Of a DNA stretch of 7,457 bases, positions 6,279 to 7,457 are shown piece by piece (within the stretch, counting starts at the first letter, position 1; every line of letters starts with the position of its first letter). Source of the stretch: an uncultured Synergistales bacterium (lineage in GTDB: Bacteria; Synergistota; Synergistia; Synergistales; Aminobacteriaceae); the NCBI GenBank assembly GCA_937957815.1, contig CALFXN010000384.1, positions 1 through 7,457 on the forward strand, given 5' to 3'. The position numbers and the translations under genes were made by a program. The notes under the pieces were generated by a model. It saw only the letters and a list, made by a program, of their open reading frames with translations. It searched no databases and was not told the DNA's origin.

Positions 6279-7240
6279 ATGCTCAGCTTTTCCACGAGGT
6301 CCAGAAGTTCCGGGTTCAGGAGTTTGCGTTCCTTCCAGGCCCGCTCGAGAGGATGGAGGTCCATCGTGTTGTTGACGCATCCGACCATGGATCCGCTCTC
6401 CCCCGCGAGCATTGACTCGACGGCGAAGCTCCCCATGCGCGACGCGAGGATCGCATCCCGGGCAGTGGGGCTTCCCCCGCGCTGAAGGTACCCGAGTACG
6501 GTGATTCGCGCGTCGTATCCGCCGGTATCCCTGAGGCGGTCGCGAAGTTCGACGGCGGACATCGCGCCTTCGGCGAGGATGATCAGGGAGTGCGTCTTCC
6601 CGCGGCGCCGGGAGTAGTGCAGACGATCGCAGAGCTTCCCGATATCGAACCGGAGCTCCGGGACCACCACGTATTCCGCGCCTCCCGCCACGGCGACTTC
6701 GAGCGCCAGAAACCCCGAATCGCGCCCCATGACTTCGACGATGAAGAGCCGGTCATGGCTGCTCGCCGTATCGCGAAGTTTCATGACGGCTTCGAGCGCC
6801 GTATTGATCGCCGTATCGAACCCGATCGTTTCGTCCGTTCCGGCGATGTCGTTGTCGATCGTGCCCGGAACGCCGATCACGGGAACTCCCTTCGCGGCGA
6901 GAGTCAGCGCTCCGCGAAAGGACCCGTCGCCTCCGATGATCACCACGCCGTCGATGTGATGTTCTTCCATCCGGGCGACCGCGTCTCCGAGGCCTTCGGG
7001 CGTCTTGAACCGTTCGCTCCGCGCCGTCCTGAGTATCGTTCCGCCCCGATGGAGAATGCCGCCCACCGACGCAGGATTCAGTTCCTGAAAGTTTCCGTCC
7101 ATGAGCCCCTCGAACCCCTTGACGACTCCGACCACCTCGACGCGACGATAGATTGCGGTTCGTGTCACTGCCCGTATGGCGGCGTTCATGCCTGGGGCGT
7201 CACCCCCGCTGGTCAGTACGGCGATACGCTTCAGATTCAC
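6275..7240 (-). CDS. pfkA: ATP-dependent 6-phosphofructokinase
   Basis: PfkA phosphorylates fructose 6-phosphate to fructose 1,6-bisphosphate with ATP, the committing step of glycolysis. The 321-residue length is typical of bacterial PfkA. Visible motifs are LTSGGDAPGMN (9-19, phosphate binding), GGDGS (103-107), PGTIDND (125-131, with D129 the likely catalytic base), EVMGRDSGF, ILAEGA and LGYLQRGGSPTARD. The Gly in GGDGS and the Gly in PGTIDND mark ATP use; pyrophosphate enzymes usually carry Asp and Lys there. The start is GTG at 7240-7238, with AGGAGG about 8 bases upstream. The frame is open to 7312, but that extension lacks homology and contains the leader. The gene follows a strong terminator, so it should have its own promoter. 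Its stop overlaps the start of the D-glutamate cyclase-like gene by four bases, which makes a two-gene operon likely. Confidence 0.96.
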   Translation of the reverse strand: MNLKRIAVLTSGGDAPGMNAAIRAVTRTAIYRRVEVVGVVKGFEGLMDGNFQELNPASVGGILHRGGTILRTARSERFKTPEGLGDAVARMEEHHIDGVVIIGGDGSFRGALTLAAKGVPVIGVPGTIDNDIAGTDETIGFDTAINTALEAVMKLRDTASSHDRLFIVEVMGRDSGFLALEVAVAGGAEYVVVPELRFDIGKLCDRLHYSRRRGKTHSLIILAEGAMSAVELRDRLRDTGGYDARITVLGYLQRGGSPTARDAILASRMGSFAVESMLAGESGSMVGCVNNTMDLHPLERAWKERKLLNPELLDLVEKLSI

Positions 7241-7276
7241 GGGTCGTCCCTCCTCTCCCGGAAGTTCCTGAAAGTG

Positions 7277-7306
7277 ATTGTACGGCCTCATCGCGCTTCC
7301 GCGCAA
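7277..7306 (-). promoter_or_regulatory. Candidate pfkA promoter
   Basis: On the minus strand TTGCGC (7306-7301) is followed by an 18-base spacer and TACAAT (7282-7277, five of six matches to TATAAT). The start would be near 7270, leaving a 30-base leader with the Shine-Dalgarno. A terminator sits just upstream and pfkA just downstream, so a promoter is expected in this interval. The -35 match is weak. Confidence 0.45.
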
Positions 7307-7312
7307 CCGCAC

Positions 7313-7339
7313 AAAAAAAGGACCCCCCTTGGGGGGTCC
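7313..7339 (-). terminator. Strong intrinsic terminator
   Basis: Read on the minus strand, GGACCCCCC (7339-7331) and GGGGGGTCC (7328-7320) form a perfect stem. The realistic fold is 8 bp with a four-base loop. Seven T residues follow (7319-7313). There is no T tract on the plus side, so it acts leftward only. It ends the transcript of the coiled-coil gene, whose stop is 24 bases upstream, and insulates pfkA. Confidence 0.93.
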
Positions 7340-7363
7340 GGAAACGGCGCAATCCGCCGCAGG

Positions 7364-7457
7364 TCATTGCCTCTGCAGTTCGTCCACGCGCTGCTGAATC
7401 GTCGCAAGTTCCCTGTCGATTTCAGCGACCTTGCCTTCGAGTTCCTTCTTCTGGTCG
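7364..7457 (-). CDS. C-terminal end of a coiled-coil protein (runs off the window)
   Basis: The last 30 codons of a minus-strand gene are present, with a TGA stop at 7366-7364. The peptide, ending ATIQQRVDELQRQ, is rich in Glu, Lys, Gln and Leu. Hydrophobic residues fall at roughly three- and four-residue spacing (L, V, I, L, I, V, L), as in a coiled coil. The intrinsic terminator immediately downstream supports this being a real gene end. The family cannot be told from 30 residues. Periplasmic Skp/OmpH-like chaperones, cell-division proteins and S-layer-type proteins can all end like this. Confidence 0.6.
   Translation of the reverse strand, partial: DQKKELEGKVAEIDRELATIQQRVDELQRQ

Noticed and set aside
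6279..6380. Longer start for the D-glutamate cyclase-like gene
   Set aside because: The extension overlaps the pfkA coding sequence by about 100 bases and reads as low-complexity sequence. The ATGA overlap start at 6278 is simpler.
7241..7312. Longer start for pfkA
   Set aside because: The extra 24 residues have no match to the conserved PfkA N-terminus and would contain the Shine-Dalgarno and promoter. The GTG at 7240 has an ideal site and gives normal family length.
1..7457. A defence, mobile or otherwise novel multi-gene system
   Set aside because: All but two genes belong to recognisable metabolic, envelope or transport families. No transposase, nuclease, toxin-antitoxin pair, CRISPR repeat or attachment site is visible.

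Overview
This is a compact, GC-rich bacterial chromosomal window made mostly of housekeeping genes. Every gene but one is on the minus strand. Intergenic gaps are short, GTG and TTG starts are used alongside ATG, and there are three small gene overlaps. I see no insertion sequence, phage gene, CRISPR array, rRNA or tRNA. The mix of LysM/M23 peptidase, a probable lipoprotein, an ECF-type S component, a bacterial ATP-type phosphofructokinase and a short transaldolase fits a GC-rich anaerobe. Synergistota or a Firmicutes-related lineage is my tentative guess, but no marker in the window settles it.

Right part (7457 to 5355, minus strand): the C-terminal end of a coiled-coil protein is closed by a strong intrinsic terminator (7313-7339). 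pfkA (GTG start at 7240) follows with its own candidate promoter. It overlaps by four bases (ATGA) a 307-residue D-glutamate cyclase-like gene (DUF4392 family).

Middle (4837-5358, plus strand): a lone ECF transporter S-component gene converges on the cyclase-like gene. The two stop codons share bases in a TTAA, which sits in the loop of a small inverted repeat.

Left part (4690 to 1, minus strand): a run of codirectional genes reads small cysteine-rich probable lipoprotein, transaldolase (TTG start), rho (overlapping transaldolase by 11 bases), LysM/M23 cell-wall peptidase, then the first 39 codons of pyrG. The 146-bp divergent gap at 4691-4836 holds candidate promoters. Transaldolase, rho and pyrG also lie near one another in Bacillus subtilis, so part of this neighbourhood is familiar. 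The peptidase between rho and pyrG is the less familiar part.

Functionally, the window joins central sugar phosphate metabolism (pfkA, transaldolase), transcription termination (rho), CTP synthesis (pyrG), cell-wall remodelling and vitamin-type uptake. I found no convincing new multi-gene system. The points most worth a second look are a terminator-like hairpin overlapping a promoter in the pyrG leader, a structured rho-peptidase junction with two Shine-Dalgarno sequences, the pfkA/D-glutamate cyclase-like coupling, and the shared-stop convergent junction. No gene-free stretch exceeds 150 bases.
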